Shown: positions 16,663 through 25,951 of the stretch, piece after piece
How the letters are laid out: each line of letters opens with the position of its first letter
Numbering within the stretch: position 1 is the stretch's first letter
Notes under the pieces: generated by a model
Seen by the model: the letters and a program-made list of their open reading frames with translations, nothing else
The model's database searches: none
What the model was told of the DNA's origin: nothing
Program-made: the position numbers and the translations under genes
DNA from: Oscillospiraceae bacterium
Lineage (GTDB): Bacteria > Bacillota > Clostridia > Oscillospirales > Oscillospiraceae
Reading direction: 5' to 3'
Length of the DNA stretch: 64,000 bases
Assembly (NCBI GenBank): GCA_015067885.1
Contig: SVLO01000001.1
Span: 62,001 to 126,000, forward strand

Positions 16663-17154
16663 ATGGCAAAACAAAAAGACGAAAAAACTAATGTCATGCG
16701 CATTTTGGAGCAGAAAGGGATTGCCTACACCGGTCACACCTACGAACATGAGGAGGGCGTGGCGGTGGACGGCGTTACCGTGGCCCAAAGTTTGGGTCAG
16801 GACCCGGAGCAGGTGTTCAAAACCCTGGTGGCCCGGGGTGCGTCCAAGGGCGTTTATGTGTTCGTGATTCCTGTGGCGGACAGCCTCGATTTGAAGAAGG
16901 CCGCCCGGGCGGTGGGGGAGAAGTCCATCGAGATGGTCATGGTAAAAGAAATCAACGGCCTGACCGGCTATGTCCGGGGCGGCTGTTCCCCCGTCGGCAT
17001 GAAAAAGCACTATCCCACCACCTTCCATGAAACAGCCGAAATTGTGGACACCATCACCGTGTCCGCGGGCAAAATCGGCTGGCAGGTGGAGCTGGCCTCC
17101 GCTGACTTGATTGAATTGGTTGGGGGACAGTTGGCGGATATTACAGTGGAGTGA
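16663..17154 (+). CDS. ybaK: YbaK/EbsC-family Cys-tRNA(Pro) deacylase
   Basis: A 163-residue trans-editing protein of the YbaK type that hydrolyses Cys-tRNA(Pro) made in error by prolyl-tRNA synthetase. Recognisable segments are VFKTLVARG, the FVIPVADSLDLKKAARA stretch and the GYVRGGCSPVGMKK motif, which are typical of the subgroup. The ATG at 16663 is preceded by GGAGAG, which belongs to the duplicated uvrB tail, so that insertion may now supply the ribosome site. Specificity for Cys-tRNA(Pro) is by family; other INS-superfamily editing targets are possible. Confidence 0.88.
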   Translation: MAKQKDEKTNVMRILEQKGIAYTGHTYEHEEGVAVDGVTVAQSLGQDPEQVFKTLVARGASKGVYVFVIPVADSLDLKKAARAVGEKSIEMVMVKEINGLTGYVRGGCSPVGMKKHYPTTFHETAEIVDTITVSAGKIGWQVELASADLIELVGGQLADITVE

Positions 17155-17163
17155 GGTATGCGT

Positions 17164-17484
17164 ATGGCCAGCAGTTTGGAGTTTGCGGAATACATCTGCG
17201 AACAACTGGATGGTGTGGGAGCTGTACGCCATCGAAAGATGTTTGGAGAATATATGGTTTACGTCAATGACAAGCCGGTGATTTTGGTCTGCGACGATAC
17301 CGTATTTGTGAAGATGCTTCCCTGTTTGGAAGCACTTTTGTCGGGATATGAGACTGGCGCGCCCTATGAGGGGGCGAAGGAACACTATATTCTGGACCCG
17401 GATGACCGGGAAACTCTGCGCCGGGCGGTGACACTGGCAGAGGGAGTAACCCCTGTGCCGAAAAAACGCGCCGGAAACGTATAA
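17164..17484 (+). CDS. TfoX N-terminal domain-like protein
   Basis: A 106-residue protein resembling the stand-alone TfoX/Sxy N-terminal domain: an N-terminal helix ([13 protein letters not shown]), [20 protein letters not shown] with the invariant MFG-Y-Y pattern, and a C-terminal AGVTPVPKK-type tail. In gamma-proteobacteria TfoX controls competence, but these single-domain Firmicutes relatives have no established role and lack the C-terminal domain. ATG 17164 is preferred over ATG 17158 because GAGG lies seven bases before it. It sits between ybaK and uvrA with short gaps and is probably cotranscribed with them. Confidence 0.75.
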   Translation: MASSLEFAEYICEQLDGVGAVRHRKMFGEYMVYVNDKPVILVCDDTVFVKMLPCLEALLSGYETGAPYEGAKEHYILDPDDRETLRRAVTLAEGVTPVPKKRAGNV

Positions 17485-17500
17485 CAGTGAGGAGAAACCC

Positions 17501-20323
17501 ATGCAGGATAAGATTTATATCAAGGGTGCAAGAGAGAACAACTTGCAAAACATTGACGTGGAAATCCCCCGGGACAAGCTGGTGGTACTGACCGGCCTGT
17601 CCGGTTCGGGCAAGTCCTCTCTGGCCTTCGACACCATCTATGCCGAGGGTCAGCGGCGGTATGTGGAGTCTCTGTCCTCCTACGCCCGCATGTTTTTGGG
17701 GCAGATGGGAAAACCGGATGTGGACTACATCGACGGCCTGTCCCCGGCCATCTCCATCGACCAAAAGACCACCAGCAAGAACCCACGTTCCACCGTGGGT
17801 ACGGTGACGGAGATTTACGACTATCTGCGTCTTCTGTGGGCCCGGGTGGGCACACCCCACTGTCCCGAGTGCGGCAAGGAGATTCGTCAGCAGACCGTGG
17901 ACCAAATCATCGACCAGGTCATGGCTCTGCCTGAGGCAACCCGCATTCAGATTATGGCCCCGGTCATTCGAGGCAAGAAGGGCGAGCATCAGAAAATTTT
18001 TGAGGACGCCCGCAAGTCCGGCTACGTCCGCGTGCGGGTGGACGGCGCCCTGTACGACCTGTCCGAGCGGATTGAGCTGGACAAGAACAAAAAGCACACC
18101 GTCGAGGTGGTGGTGGACCGCCTTGTTATCAAAGAGGACATCACCCGCCGGCTCACCGACAGCGTGGAGATCGCGGCCAACCTGTCCGGCGGCCTGGTGG
18201 TGGTCAACATCGTGGGGGAGGACCGGGACATCACCTTCTCACAGAACTACGCCTGTGAGGACTGCGGCGTGTCCATGGAGGAGCTGACCCCCCGTATGTT
18301 CTCCTTCAACAACCCCTTTGGCGCCTGTCCCGCCTGTACCGGCCTGGGCAGTCAGTTGAAGGTGGACCCGGACCTCATCATCCCCAACAAGTCCCTGTCC
18401 ATTATGGAGGGGGCAATCACCGCCTCGGGCTGGAACAACGTCAAGTCCGACGGCATCTCCCGGATGTATTTCGAGGCCCTGGCCAAGAAGTATAAATTCA
18501 AGCTGAACACCCCCGTTGAGGAGCTGCCCGAACACGTGCTGAACGTCATTCTGTACGGCACCAACGGCGAGAAGCTGACCCTGCATTACGACCAGCCCAG
18601 AGGGCAGGGGACCCTCTACCAGGCCTACGAAGGCATCTGCAACAACCTGGAGCGCCGCTACCGGGAGACCCAGTCCGACGCGGTGAAGCGGGAGCTGGAG
18701 GAGTGTATGTCCCAGTCACCCTGTCCCGCCTGTCAGGGCCGCCGTCTGCGGCGGGAGTGCCTGGCGGTGACGGTGGGCGGAGAACCCATCGACGGGTTCT
18801 GTGACAAGTCCGTTACCGAGGCGCTGGCCTTTGTGGACGGGCTGGAGCTGACCGAGTCCCAGACCATGATCGCCGAGCGCATCCTGCGGGAGATCAAGAC
18901 CCGGCTGGGCTTTTTGCAGAGCGTGGGCCTGCAGTACCTGACCCTGTCCCGGGGGGCAGCCACCCTGTCCGGCGGCGAAAGTCAGCGCATCCGGCTGGCC
19001 ACCCAAATCGGCTCGTCTTTGATGGGCGTGCTGTATATTTTGGACGAGCCGTCCATCGGCCTGCACCAGCGGGACAACGACAAGCTGCTGGCCACTCTGA
19101 AGCATCTGCGTGACATCGGCAACACCCTGCTGGTGGTGGAGCATGACGAGGACACTATGCTGGCCGCCGACTATATCGTGGACGTGGGTCCCGGTGCGGG
19201 CATCCACGGCGGGCGCATCGTGGCCCAGGGCACCCCGGCGGACATCATGGCCTGTCCCGAGTCCCTGACCGGCGACTACCTGTCCGGACGGAAGAAAATC
19301 CCCGTTCCCATCACCCGGCGACCCGGTAACGGTATGAGTCTGCGGGTGCTGGGGGCGGCGGAGAACAACCTCAAGGACGTGGACGTGGAGTTCCCCCTGG
19401 GTACCCTGACCTGTGTCACCGGTGTATCGGGCAGCGGAAAATCCTCTCTGGTCAACGAGATTTTGTATAAAAAGCTGGGTGCGGAGCTTAACCGCACTAA
19501 GACGAGGGCTGGCAAGCACCGGGCCATGGAGGGTGTGGCGTTCCTGGACAAGGTCATCAACATCGACCAAAGTCCCATTGGCCGCACCCCCCGCTCCAAC
19601 CCCGCCACCTACACCGGGGTCTTCGGGGACATTCGGGAGCTGTTTGCCTCCACCCCCGACGCCAAGAGCCGGGGCTATGGCCCGGGCCGGTTCTCCTTCA
19701 ACACCCGGGGCGGCCGGTGCGAGGCCTGTCAGGGCGACGGCCTGCTGAAAATCGAGATGCATTTCCTGCCCGACATCTACGTCCCCTGCGAGGTCTGTAA
19801 GGGCAAGCGCTACAACCGGGAGACTCTGGAGGTGCGCTACAAGGGCAAGACCATCTACGACGTGCTGGAGATGACGGTGGACGAGGCGCTGCCCTTCTTT
19901 GAGAACCTGCCCCGCATCCACAAGTATCTGCAGACCCTGTACGACGTGGGCCTGGGCTACGTGAAGCTGGGCCAGCCCTCCACCACCCTGTCCGGCGGCG
20001 AGGCCCAGCGGGTCAAGCTGGCCACGGAGCTTGCCAAGGTGGCCACGGGCCGCACCATCTATATTTTGGACGAGCCTACCACCGGCTTGCACACCGCCGA
20101 CGTCCACAGGTTGGTGGAGGTGCTGCAGCGGCTGGTGGAGGCGGGCAACACCGTGGTGGTCATCGAGCATAACCTTGATGTCATCAAGGCGGCCGACCAC
20201 ATCATCGACCTTGGCCCCGAGGGGGGCGACGGCGGCGGTACCGTCGTCTGCACCGGCACGCCGGAGCAGGTGGCGGATTGCCCGGAGTCTTATACCGGAC
20301 AATATCTCAAGCGGGTGCTGTAA
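17501..20323 (+). CDS. uvrA: UvrABC system protein A
   Basis: A 940-residue ABC-type ATPase that finds DNA lesions and loads UvrB. There are two nucleotide-binding domains: Walker [11 protein letters not shown] at residues 31-40 and [10 protein letters not shown] in the second half, each followed by an LSGGE signature and a D-E-PS/T-GLH Walker B region. Zinc modules of CxxC type are seen at HCPECGKEI, in [10 protein letters not shown] with a later CPACTG, and in CEACQGDG with CEVCKG. AGGAG precedes the start. The length is standard and no motif is missing. Confidence 0.97.
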   Translation: MQDKIYIKGARENNLQNIDVEIPRDKLVVLTGLSGSGKSSLAFDTIYAEGQRRYVESLSSYARMFLGQMGKPDVDYIDGLSPAISIDQKTTSKNPRSTVGTVTEIYDYLRLLWARVGTPHCPECGKEIRQQTVDQIIDQVMALPEATRIQIMAPVIRGKKGEHQKIFEDARKSGYVRVRVDGALYDLSERIELDKNKKHTVEVVVDRLVIKEDITRRLTDSVEIAANLSGGLVVVNIVGEDRDITFSQNYACEDCGVSMEELTPRMFSFNNPFGACPACTGLGSQLKVDPDLIIPNKSLSIMEGAITASGWNNVKSDGISRMYFEALAKKYKFKLNTPVEELPEHVLNVILYGTNGEKLTLHYDQPRGQGTLYQAYEGICNNLERRYRETQSDAVKRELEECMSQSPCPACQGRRLRRECLAVTVGGEPIDGFCDKSVTEALAFVDGLELTESQTMIAERILREIKTRLGFLQSVGLQYLTLSRGAATLSGGESQRIRLATQIGSSLMGVLYILDEPSIGLHQRDNDKLLATLKHLRDIGNTLLVVEHDEDTMLAADYIVDVGPGAGIHGGRIVAQGTPADIMACPESLTGDYLSGRKKIPVPITRRPGNGMSLRVLGAAENNLKDVDVEFPLGTLTCVTGVSGSGKSSLVNEILYKKLGAELNRTKTRAGKHRAMEGVAFLDKVINIDQSPIGRTPRSNPATYTGVFGDIRELFASTPDAKSRGYGPGRFSFNTRGGRCEACQGDGLLKIEMHFLPDIYVPCEVCKGKRYNRETLEVRYKGKTIYDVLEMTVDEALPFFENLPRIHKYLQTLYDVGLGYVKLGQPSTTLSGGEAQRVKLATELAKVATGRTIYILDEPTTGLHTADVHRLVEVLQRLVEAGNTVVVIEHNLDVIKAADHIIDLGPEGGDGGGTVVCTGTPEQVADCPESYTGQYLKRVL

Positions 20324-20406
20324 CGGCCCGGGCGTTTCCGCCCGGCAGGACGTTTGGCAGAACGGGACACGGAAGGCGCACATAGAATGGGCCGGAGGTG
20401 TGTTTT

Positions 20407-20709
20407 ATGCTGGAAATGGCAACGTTTTTGCTGCTTGTGGCGGCGTTTTTTACCGCCGTTTGCGCGCTGTATGGGCGGATACTGACGCCGGACTCGGCGG
20501 AGGAGACTTGGGCGGTGATTCGCGGCGACGGCCCGGGAAATGGCCTGGAACAACAGGTGCGCAGCCTGATGTGGCTGCGGTCCTGGGGTCTGCTGCGCTG
20601 CCGGGTCATACTGGATGACGGCGGTCTGGATCCCGATGGGCGGGAGCTGGCCCGTACCCTGACCCGGCGCTGGCCGGAGCTGGAACTTTTAAGCGAACAG
20701 ACCCTGTGA
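20407..20709 (+). CDS. Small membrane-anchored protein of unknown function
   Basis: A 100-residue protein not recognised as a named family. Residues 4-25 form one hydrophobic helix (MATFLLLVAAFFTAVCALYG); the rest is soluble with SAEETWAVIRGDGPG and a Trp/Leu/Arg-rich middle. GGAGGTG stands close upstream of ATG 20407. It lies between uvrA and recD2, and the recD2 ribosome site overlaps its stop codon, so translation is coupled to recD2. A role alongside DNA repair is only a guess from position. Confidence 0.7.
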   Translation: MLEMATFLLLVAAFFTAVCALYGRILTPDSAEETWAVIRGDGPGNGLEQQVRSLMWLRSWGLLRCRVILDDGGLDPDGRELARTLTRRWPELELLSEQTL

Positions 20710-20719
20710 GGTGAGTGTG

Positions 20720-22939
20720 ATGGAGGAACAGCTGAATATTGTGGAAGGTATCGTGTCCTCCATCATCTTTCAAAATGAGGAAAACGGCTATACCATCCTG
20801 CGGCTGGAGGCCGGACAGGGCGAAATCACCGCGGTGGGCTGTATGCCCGGCGTGGCCCCCGGCGAGTCGCTGACGTTGCGGGGAGGCTGGGTGCGCCACC
20901 CGGCCTACGGCGAGCAGTTCAAGACCGAGAGTGTGGAACGCCGCCTGCCCCGGGGGGTGAAAGAGGTGTTTCACTACCTGGCCTCCGGTGTGGTCAAGGG
21001 TATCGGGCAGACCACCGCCCGGCGCATGGTGGAGGAGTTTGGTGAGGATGCCCTGACGGTGTTGGAGCAGGAACCGGAAAAGCTCACCGTTATTAAGGGC
21101 ATCACGGCCAAGCGGGCCAACCAAATGAGTGAGGCCTTTCGTCAGCAGATGGGTATGCGCCACCTGCTGGAGTTCCTCTCCCGCCACGGCCTGCCCGTTC
21201 AGTTGGGTACGGCCCTGTATCGCCAGTGGGGGACCTCGGCGCTGGACGTGATCCGCACAAATCCCTATGTGCTGGTCAGCGACGAGTGGGGGGTGGACTT
21301 CGCCGCCGCCGACCGCCTGGGGGAGGATATGGGCATTGGGGCGGAGGCCCCCCTGCGGTTGGAGGCCGCTCTGCTGTTCGAGCTGACCTACAACCTGAAC
21401 AACGGACATACCTTCCTGCCCCGGGGCAAGCTGGTGGACGCCACGGCCCAACTGGCCGGCGCCGGCACCACGCAGTTGGAACGGAGCCTTGACGCCCTGC
21501 TGGAAAGCGGGCAGTTGGTGGAGGAGGACATCGCCGGGGAACAGGCAGTCTATTTGAGTGAACTCTACATGGCGGAGGCCACCGTGGCCCAGCGGGTGGG
21601 GCAGATGAGTGCGTACGATCCCGCGCCGCCTGCGGATCTGGAACGATTGCTCAAACGAATTCAGAAGGAGCAGGGCATCACCTATGCGCCCCAACAAGTG
21701 CAGGCGGTGGAGCTGGCTGCCCGTAGCCGGGTCATGCTGCTGACCGGCGGGCCTGGTACCGGCAAGACCACCACCCTGCGGGGTGTGCTGGCCCTGTTTG
21801 ACCATTTGGGACTGAACACCGCCCTTGCCGCCCCCACAGGGCGGGCGGCCAAGCGGCTGGGGGAGCTGTGCGGGGCCGAGGCCGCCACCATTCACCGCCT
21901 GTTGGAGACCGGTTTTGACCCCTACAGCGGGAAGCTGGTGTTCAGCAAGGATGGGGACGACCCCCTGGATGCCGACGCGGTCATTGTGGACGAGGCGTCC
22001 ATGGTGGACGTGACCCTGATGGCGGCGCTGCTGGATGCCCTGCAGCCGGACTGTCGGCTGATTTTGGTGGGGGACCCGGACCAACTGCCCTCGGTGGGGC
22101 CGGGGTGTGTACTCAGCGACCTGCTGCGCAGCAAGCAGGTGCCTGCCGTGCGCCTGACCGAGATCTTCCGCCAGGCGGCCCAAAGCGCCATCGTGCGCAG
22201 CGCCCACCAAATCAACTGCGGACAGATGCCCGACCTGCGGGCCAACGACAACGACTTTTTCTTCCTGCGCCGCACCGAGTCCGAGGGCGCGGTGGATACC
22301 ATCGTGGACCTGTGCCGCCGGCGTCTGCCTGAGCGTATGGGTATCCCTGTGGACCAAATTCAGGTGCTTTCTCCCACCCGGCGACGGGGGACGGGGACGG
22401 CCAGCCTGAACCGGGCCCTGCAGCAGGCGTTGAACCCTCCCGGTGAGAGTAAGGGGGAGCGGGCCTTTGGGGAGTACACCTTCCGCAAGGGGGACCGGGT
22501 CATGCAGGTGAAGAACAACTATGACTTACTTTGGCGGGAGCCGCTGACCGGCCAGGCCGGAGCGGGTGTGTTCAACGGTGACATCGGTGTCATCAAGGAT
22601 GTTGCCCCCCGGGGGGAGTTGCTCACCGTGAACTTTGAGGGCAGGGAAGTGGAGTACACCCCTGACCTGCTGGGCGAGCTGGAGCCGGCCTACGCCGTCA
22701 CTGTACATAAGGCCCAGGGCAGCGAGTACCGGGCGGTGATTTTGGCCGCTGTGGACGGCGCGCCCATGCTGCTGACCCGGGGTGTGCTGTATACCGCTGT
22801 GACCCGGGCCAAGGAGCTGTTCATTATCGTGGGCGACGAGAATGTGGTGGCCCGGATGGTGGCCAATGACCGCCAGACCCGGCGCTATTCCGGCCTGCGG
22901 GCGAGAATGGCGAGAGAAGAGATAGGAGATAGGAGATAG
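20720..22939 (+). CDS. recD2: RecD2-type ATP-dependent DNA helicase
   Basis: A 739-residue superfamily 1B helicase acting in RecBC-independent repair and replication-fork maintenance. The N-terminal region carries the OB-like start (EGIVSSIIFQNEENGYTIL) and tandem helix-hairpin-helix elements (VKGIGQTTARRMVEEFGED, IKGITAKRANQM). Walker A is LLTGGPGTGKTTT and Walker B is VIVDEASMVD. Motif III is LVGDPDQLPSVGPG, and the C-terminal SH3/1B part ends in YAVTVHKAQGSEY and LYTAVTRAK. ATG 20720 is chosen because GAGGTGA is five bases upstream. The final codons run into a short AGATAGG tandem repeat, so the last residues may vary between strains. Confidence 0.93.
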   Translation: MEEQLNIVEGIVSSIIFQNEENGYTILRLEAGQGEITAVGCMPGVAPGESLTLRGGWVRHPAYGEQFKTESVERRLPRGVKEVFHYLASGVVKGIGQTTARRMVEEFGEDALTVLEQEPEKLTVIKGITAKRANQMSEAFRQQMGMRHLLEFLSRHGLPVQLGTALYRQWGTSALDVIRTNPYVLVSDEWGVDFAAADRLGEDMGIGAEAPLRLEAALLFELTYNLNNGHTFLPRGKLVDATAQLAGAGTTQLERSLDALLESGQLVEEDIAGEQAVYLSELYMAEATVAQRVGQMSAYDPAPPADLERLLKRIQKEQGITYAPQQVQAVELAARSRVMLLTGGPGTGKTTTLRGVLALFDHLGLNTALAAPTGRAAKRLGELCGAEAATIHRLLETGFDPYSGKLVFSKDGDDPLDADAVIVDEASMVDVTLMAALLDALQPDCRLILVGDPDQLPSVGPGCVLSDLLRSKQVPAVRLTEIFRQAAQSAIVRSAHQINCGQMPDLRANDNDFFFLRRTESEGAVDTIVDLCRRRLPERMGIPVDQIQVLSPTRRRGTGTASLNRALQQALNPPGESKGERAFGEYTFRKGDRVMQVKNNYDLLWREPLTGQAGAGVFNGDIGVIKDVAPRGELLTVNFEGREVEYTPDLLGELEPAYAVTVHKAQGSEYRAVILAAVDGAPMLLTRGVLYTAVTRAKELFIIVGDENVVARMVANDRQTRRYSGLRARMAREEIGDRR

Positions 22940-22951
22940 CTTTCGCCCTGC

Positions 22952-22999
22952 GTAGGGGCGGCCTTTGGCCGCCTGCGGGCGCGCAAAGCGCGCCCCTAC
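22952..22999. repeat. GTAGGGGC...GCCCCTAC compound hairpin (family C)
   Basis: GTAGGGGCG (22952-22960) and CGCCCCTAC (22991-22999) enclose two smaller inverted repeats, GGC-CTTT-GGCC-like and GCGCGC-AAA-GCGCGC-like. It stands immediately before repeat A copy 2, as in copy 1, and could be part of a larger unit. Confidence 0.55.
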
Positions 23000-23024
23000 G
23001 ACAGACCTGCAGTTTTTTGTAACA

Positions 23025-23225
23025 GTCGGCGGGAGTTCGATAGACAGATTGATTTACAGAGGGTACGCAATGCGGCGGCCTAATCGGCGCTGAACGGGTC
23101 AGAGGTAGCCGCCGACCGTGTGGGTGTGACCCCACGGAGGTTGCCCAAAGGAAGTACATAGAAACCATGGGTTTCTATGCGCCTTTTTCGTGTCTTTTGT
23201 GGCGCTACAAAAGACACCCGCCCGG
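23025..23225 (+). repeat. Three-copy structured intergenic element (family A), copy 2
   Basis: Aligned with copy 1 over ~200 bp. H1 and H2 are the same sequence as in copy 1. H3 reads GTGTCTTTTGT / ACAAAAGACAC instead of GTTTCTTTTGT / ACAAAAGAAAC, so a T-A pair has become G-C on both sides. Outside H1, GGTG/CACC has become GGTA/TGCC, which also keeps pairing. The H2 ATG (23167) opens a 65-codon frame beginning MGFYAPFSCLLWRYKRHPP. Confidence 0.7.
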
Positions 23226-23376
23226 GGAGGAACATCCCCTATCCCGCCCGCAGGCAGCATGGTTTTCTCACACAAATAGCGCGCGCAAACGCGCGCGTTT
23301 GTTCTGCGAAGCGTTCCATTTGGATACCATTAACTCAATCAGCACGCAAATGCGTGCAAGATGAGGAAGTGATATT
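23226..23376. other. Spacer with short palindromes
   Basis: Contains GC-alternating runs around 23279-23302 and the hairpin GCACGCA-AA-TGCGTGC at 23342-23357, twenty bases before the next start codon. No promoter was recognised with confidence. Confidence 0.35.
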
Positions 23377-23556
23377 ATGGATGAAATCAAGTACGTTGGC
23401 TTGCGTGTGTCGCCGGAGCTGCATCAAAAGTTGGTGTATATTGCAAAGTACGACGACAGAACTATCAACAGTTTGGCTATGCACCTGTTCAACAAGTGTA
23501 TCCGTGACTTTGAAAAGGAACACGGGCCCATCACGGCGGAGGACTTGAACGCTTGA
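23377..23556 (+). CDS. Arc/MetJ-like ribbon-helix-helix DNA-binding protein
   Basis: A 59-residue protein beginning MDEIKYVGLRVSPELHQKLV. The pattern is that of a ribbon-helix-helix domain: a short beta strand (YVGLRVS), a first helix (PELHQKLVYIAKYDD), a turn with RTINS and a second helix (LAMHLFNKCIRDFEKE). Such proteins bind DNA as dimers and may be free regulators or antitoxins; no toxin is adjacent. GAGGAAG lies upstream of the ATG. The stop codon overlaps the TTG start of comF (TTGA), so the two are translationally coupled. Confidence 0.75.
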   Translation: MDEIKYVGLRVSPELHQKLVYIAKYDDRTINSLAMHLFNKCIRDFEKEHGPITAEDLNA

Positions 23557-24215
23557 GGCTTGTGGACTGGCTGCTGGACCTGCTGTTTCCGCCCAAATGT
23601 CCGTTCTGCCGCCGTCTGCTGGACAGCGGCAAGGACCTGCTATGCCCGAAATGCCAGCGCGACCTGCCCTGGGCCGCGGGGGCGCAGGGGGAGAAGCCGG
23701 TGGAATTTTTGGATCGCTGCGCGGGTCCGCTTTGGTACAGGGAGAATGTGCGCCATTCCCACCATCGTTATAAATTTTCCGGCTTGCGCTGCTACGCCCG
23801 TCCGTACGGGTTGCTGATGGCGCAATGCGCGCTGGACAGGCTGGGGGAGGATTTTGATGTGGTATGCTGGGCGCCCCTGAGCCGAAAGCGCCTGCGCAAG
23901 CGTGGCTACGACCAGTCCAAACTGCTGGCTGAAGTGGTGGCCCACAGACTGATTTTGCCGGCGGACTCCCTGTTGGAGAAAGTGCGGGACACTGCCCCGC
24001 AATCCGGGCAGACCGACGCCGCCGCCCGCCGGGCCAACATACTGGGCGCCTACCGTCTGCGTCCGGGCAAATCGGCAGAGGGGATGCGAATTCTGCTGGT
24101 GGATGACGTGGTGACCACAGGCGCGACCCTGTCCGAGTGCGCCCGGGTGCTGCGCACCGCCGGAGCGGAAGCGGTCAGCGCCGTGGTGCTGGCCCTGACA
24201 CCGGAACAGAAATAA
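23553..24215 (+). CDS. comF: ComF-family phosphoribosyltransferase-like protein
   Basis: A 220-residue ComF/GntX-type protein. The N-terminal zinc-binding part has CPFC near residue 17 and CPKCQRDL near residue 32. The C-terminal phosphoribosyltransferase fold carries the PRPP-type motif ILLVDDVVTTGATLSEC near 178, after PLSRKRLRKRGYDQS and RRANILGAYRL. In competent bacteria ComF takes part in DNA uptake or processing, but the exact reaction is not known. The TTG start overlaps the preceding stop; GGAGGA lies nine bases upstream and no better start exists nearby. No comFA helicase is adjacent. Confidence 0.85.
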   Translation: MRLVDWLLDLLFPPKCPFCRRLLDSGKDLLCPKCQRDLPWAAGAQGEKPVEFLDRCAGPLWYRENVRHSHHRYKFSGLRCYARPYGLLMAQCALDRLGEDFDVVCWAPLSRKRLRKRGYDQSKLLAEVVAHRLILPADSLLEKVRDTAPQSGQTDAAARRANILGAYRLRPGKSAEGMRILLVDDVVTTGATLSECARVLRTAGAEAVSAVVLALTPEQK

Positions 24216-24242
24216 GAAATCAAAATTCGTCAAAAATTTCTG

Positions 24243-24271
24243 TTGAAATGGCGGCGGCAACCTTATATAAT
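24243..24271 (+). promoter_or_regulatory. Promoter of mreB
   Basis: TTGAAA (24243-24248), 17-base spacer, TATAAT (24266-24271). It leaves a ~90-base leader before the mreB start. Confidence 0.75.
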
Positions 24272-24368
24272 AGTTAAACCGATATAGGTAACAGTATGAT
24301 GTTGTTGTACCGTTACAGGTGATTTCATTGGGTCAAATACGCTTTGTGCGAGAAAACAGGAGTAAAGT

Positions 24369-25412
24369 ATGGGACTTTTTAGTGGTATGTTGAGCAAGGA
24401 CATCGGCATCGACCTGGGTACCGCCTCCATCCTGGTCTACATCCGGGGCAAGGGCGTTGTGCTGCGTGAGCCGTCCGTGGTCGCCATGGACAAGAACACC
24501 GGCAAGCTGCTTAAGGTTGGCGAGGATGCCGAGGCTATGCTGGGCCGTACCCCCGGCAACATTGTGGCTATGCGCCCGCTGCGTGAGGGCGTTATCTCCG
24601 ACTACGACATGACCGAGCGTATGCTGAAGGAGTTTATCCGCAAGGTGACCAACGTCAGCATCTTTAAGCCCCGGCTGATCATCTGCGTACCCTCCGGCAT
24701 CACCGAGGTGGAAGAGCGCGCGGTCATCGACGCCGGTATCCAGGCCGGCGCCCGCAAGGTTTACCTGATCGAGGAGCCTGTCGCCGCCGCCATCGGTGCC
24801 GGTATCGACATTGCCAAGCCCGACGGCCACATGATCGTGGACATCGGCGGCGGCACGGCTGATGTGGCGGTCATCTCCCTGTCCGGTGTGGTGGAGTCCG
24901 CCTCCATCAAGACCGGCGGCGACAAGTTTGACGAGGCGCTAGTCAAGTACATCCGACGCAAGCACAACGTCCTCATCGGTGACCGTACTGCGGAGGAGCT
25001 GAAAAAGACCATCGGCTGCGTGTTCCCCCGCCCGGAGGAGGTCACCATGCAGGTCAAGGGCCGGTGTCTGCTGACCGGTCTGCCCAGGGAGTTCACTGTT
25101 ACCTCCACCGAAACCATCGAGGCCTTTGAGGAAGTGTCCAGCCACATTTTGGAGGCCATCCACGGCGTGCTGGAGCGTACGCCCCCCGAGCTGGTGGGCG
25201 ACATTTCCACCAACGGCATCGTGATGACCGGCGGCGGCAGCCTTGTTTGGGGCTTTGACAAGCTGATCGAGTCCCACACCGGCATCCAAACCCACGTGGC
25301 GGACGACGCGATCTCCTGCGTGGCCTACGGCACCGGCAAGAGTCTGGAGAGTCTGGACGCCATGCAGGACGGTACCATGAACCTGTCCCGCCGCAAGCAG
25401 ATGAGCTATTAA
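24369..25412 (+). CDS. mreB: Rod shape-determining protein, MreB/Mbl family
   Basis: A 347-residue bacterial actin homologue that organises lateral wall synthesis on the inner membrane face. Phosphate-1 is IGIDLGTASILVY near residue 12, phosphate-2 is MIVDIGGGTADVAVISL near 156, and the adenosine motif is GIVMTGGGSLVWGFDKL near 280. The N-terminal MGLFSGM is a short hydrophobic lead. mreC and mreD do not follow; the gene is monocistronic between its own promoter and a hairpin, which resembles Bacillus mbl or mreBH more than the mreBCD operon gene. Which paralogue it is cannot be settled here. Confidence 0.93.
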   Translation: MGLFSGMLSKDIGIDLGTASILVYIRGKGVVLREPSVVAMDKNTGKLLKVGEDAEAMLGRTPGNIVAMRPLREGVISDYDMTERMLKEFIRKVTNVSIFKPRLIICVPSGITEVEERAVIDAGIQAGARKVYLIEEPVAAAIGAGIDIAKPDGHMIVDIGGGTADVAVISLSGVVESASIKTGGDKFDEALVKYIRRKHNVLIGDRTAEELKKTIGCVFPRPEEVTMQVKGRCLLTGLPREFTVTSTETIEAFEEVSSHILEAIHGVLERTPPELVGDISTNGIVMTGGGSLVWGFDKLIESHTGIQTHVADDAISCVAYGTGKSLESLDAMQDGTMNLSRRKQMSY

Positions 25413-25419
25413 GATATGT

Positions 25420-25450
25420 GGGTCCGCGTCGGTTGGCGCGGACCCTTCCA
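25420..25450 (+). terminator. Probable terminator after mreB
   Basis: A 9-bp stem (GGGTCCGCG at 25420-25428, CGCGGACCC at 25437-25445) followed by TTCCATAT. The T-run is weak. Confidence 0.6.
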
Positions 25451-25480
25451 TATAAATATGAAAAAAGAAATAAAAAACAC

Positions 25481-25509
25481 TTGACATTGGGTGGGGACTG
25501 TCTTATAAT
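25481..25509 (+). promoter_or_regulatory. Promoter of the rpmG-secE-nusG-rplKA operon
   Basis: TTGACA (25481-25486), 17-base spacer, TATAAT (25504-25509): a consensus promoter, fitting ribosomal and transcription-factor genes. Confidence 0.88.
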
Positions 25510-25515
25510 TGCAGT

Positions 25516-25749
25516 TACCTGTGAAAAGGGGCTTTTTTGTCCTGCGCATTTTTACGGTGTTATGCGCGGGTCCCCCTCACCGCTTGCGGACACAGGGAGG
25601 CAAATGCCGGATCTCACCGTTCACATCAAGGGGCGCACTATGCGCACCCGATGGTTGCTGGATCCGGCCCAAACGAGCCGTATCCAGCTTATTTTTTGCT
25701 GTGGCTCACAAGCGGCTTGACCGCTAATATTGAAGGAGGTGCCGAACGT
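25516..25749 (+). other. Long untranslated leader of rpmG
   Basis: About 230 bases separate the promoter from rpmG. Possible stems include GCTGGAT ... ATCCAGC (around 25660-25692) and GCGCA-CTA-TGCGC (around 25634-25646). No known leader family was recognised, and the two frames that cross it look like chance. AGGAGGTG precedes rpmG. Confidence 0.4.
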
Positions 25750-25914
25750 ATGGCAAAGGCCGGCGCACGCGTGAAGATCACCCTGCGGTGTTCTGAGTGC
25801 AAGCAGAGAAACTACAACACCAACAAGAACAAGAAGAACGACCCCGACCGTCTGGAGATGAACAAGTACTGCCCCTTCTGCAGAAAGCACACCGTTCATA
25901 ACGAGACGAAGTAA
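25750..25914 (+). CDS. rpmG: Ribosomal protein L33
   Basis: A 54-residue protein of the large subunit with the zinc-binding form of L33: CSEC in [17 protein letters not shown] and CPFC in [18 protein letters not shown]. This C+ form is expected under zinc sufficiency; a C- paralogue could exist elsewhere. GAAGGAGGTG lies upstream of the ATG. It heads the secE-nusG-rplK-rplA operon, the usual arrangement in Firmicutes. Confidence 0.95.
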   Translation: MAKAGARVKITLRCSECKQRNYNTNKNKKNDPDRLEMNKYCPFCRKHTVHNETK

Positions 25915-25951
25915 TCAGCCCGGACGCTGATAGGAAAGAAGGGTGTACCAA

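Noticed and set aside
22824-23168. Minus-strand ORF that resembles another ORF at 11450-11857
   Set aside because: Both cross repeat A; the similarity reflects the repeated DNA, and neither has a ribosome site or coding-like composition.
23279-23302. Alternating CG-rich run as a Z-DNA or recombination site
   Set aside because: Too short and isolated to support any specific role.
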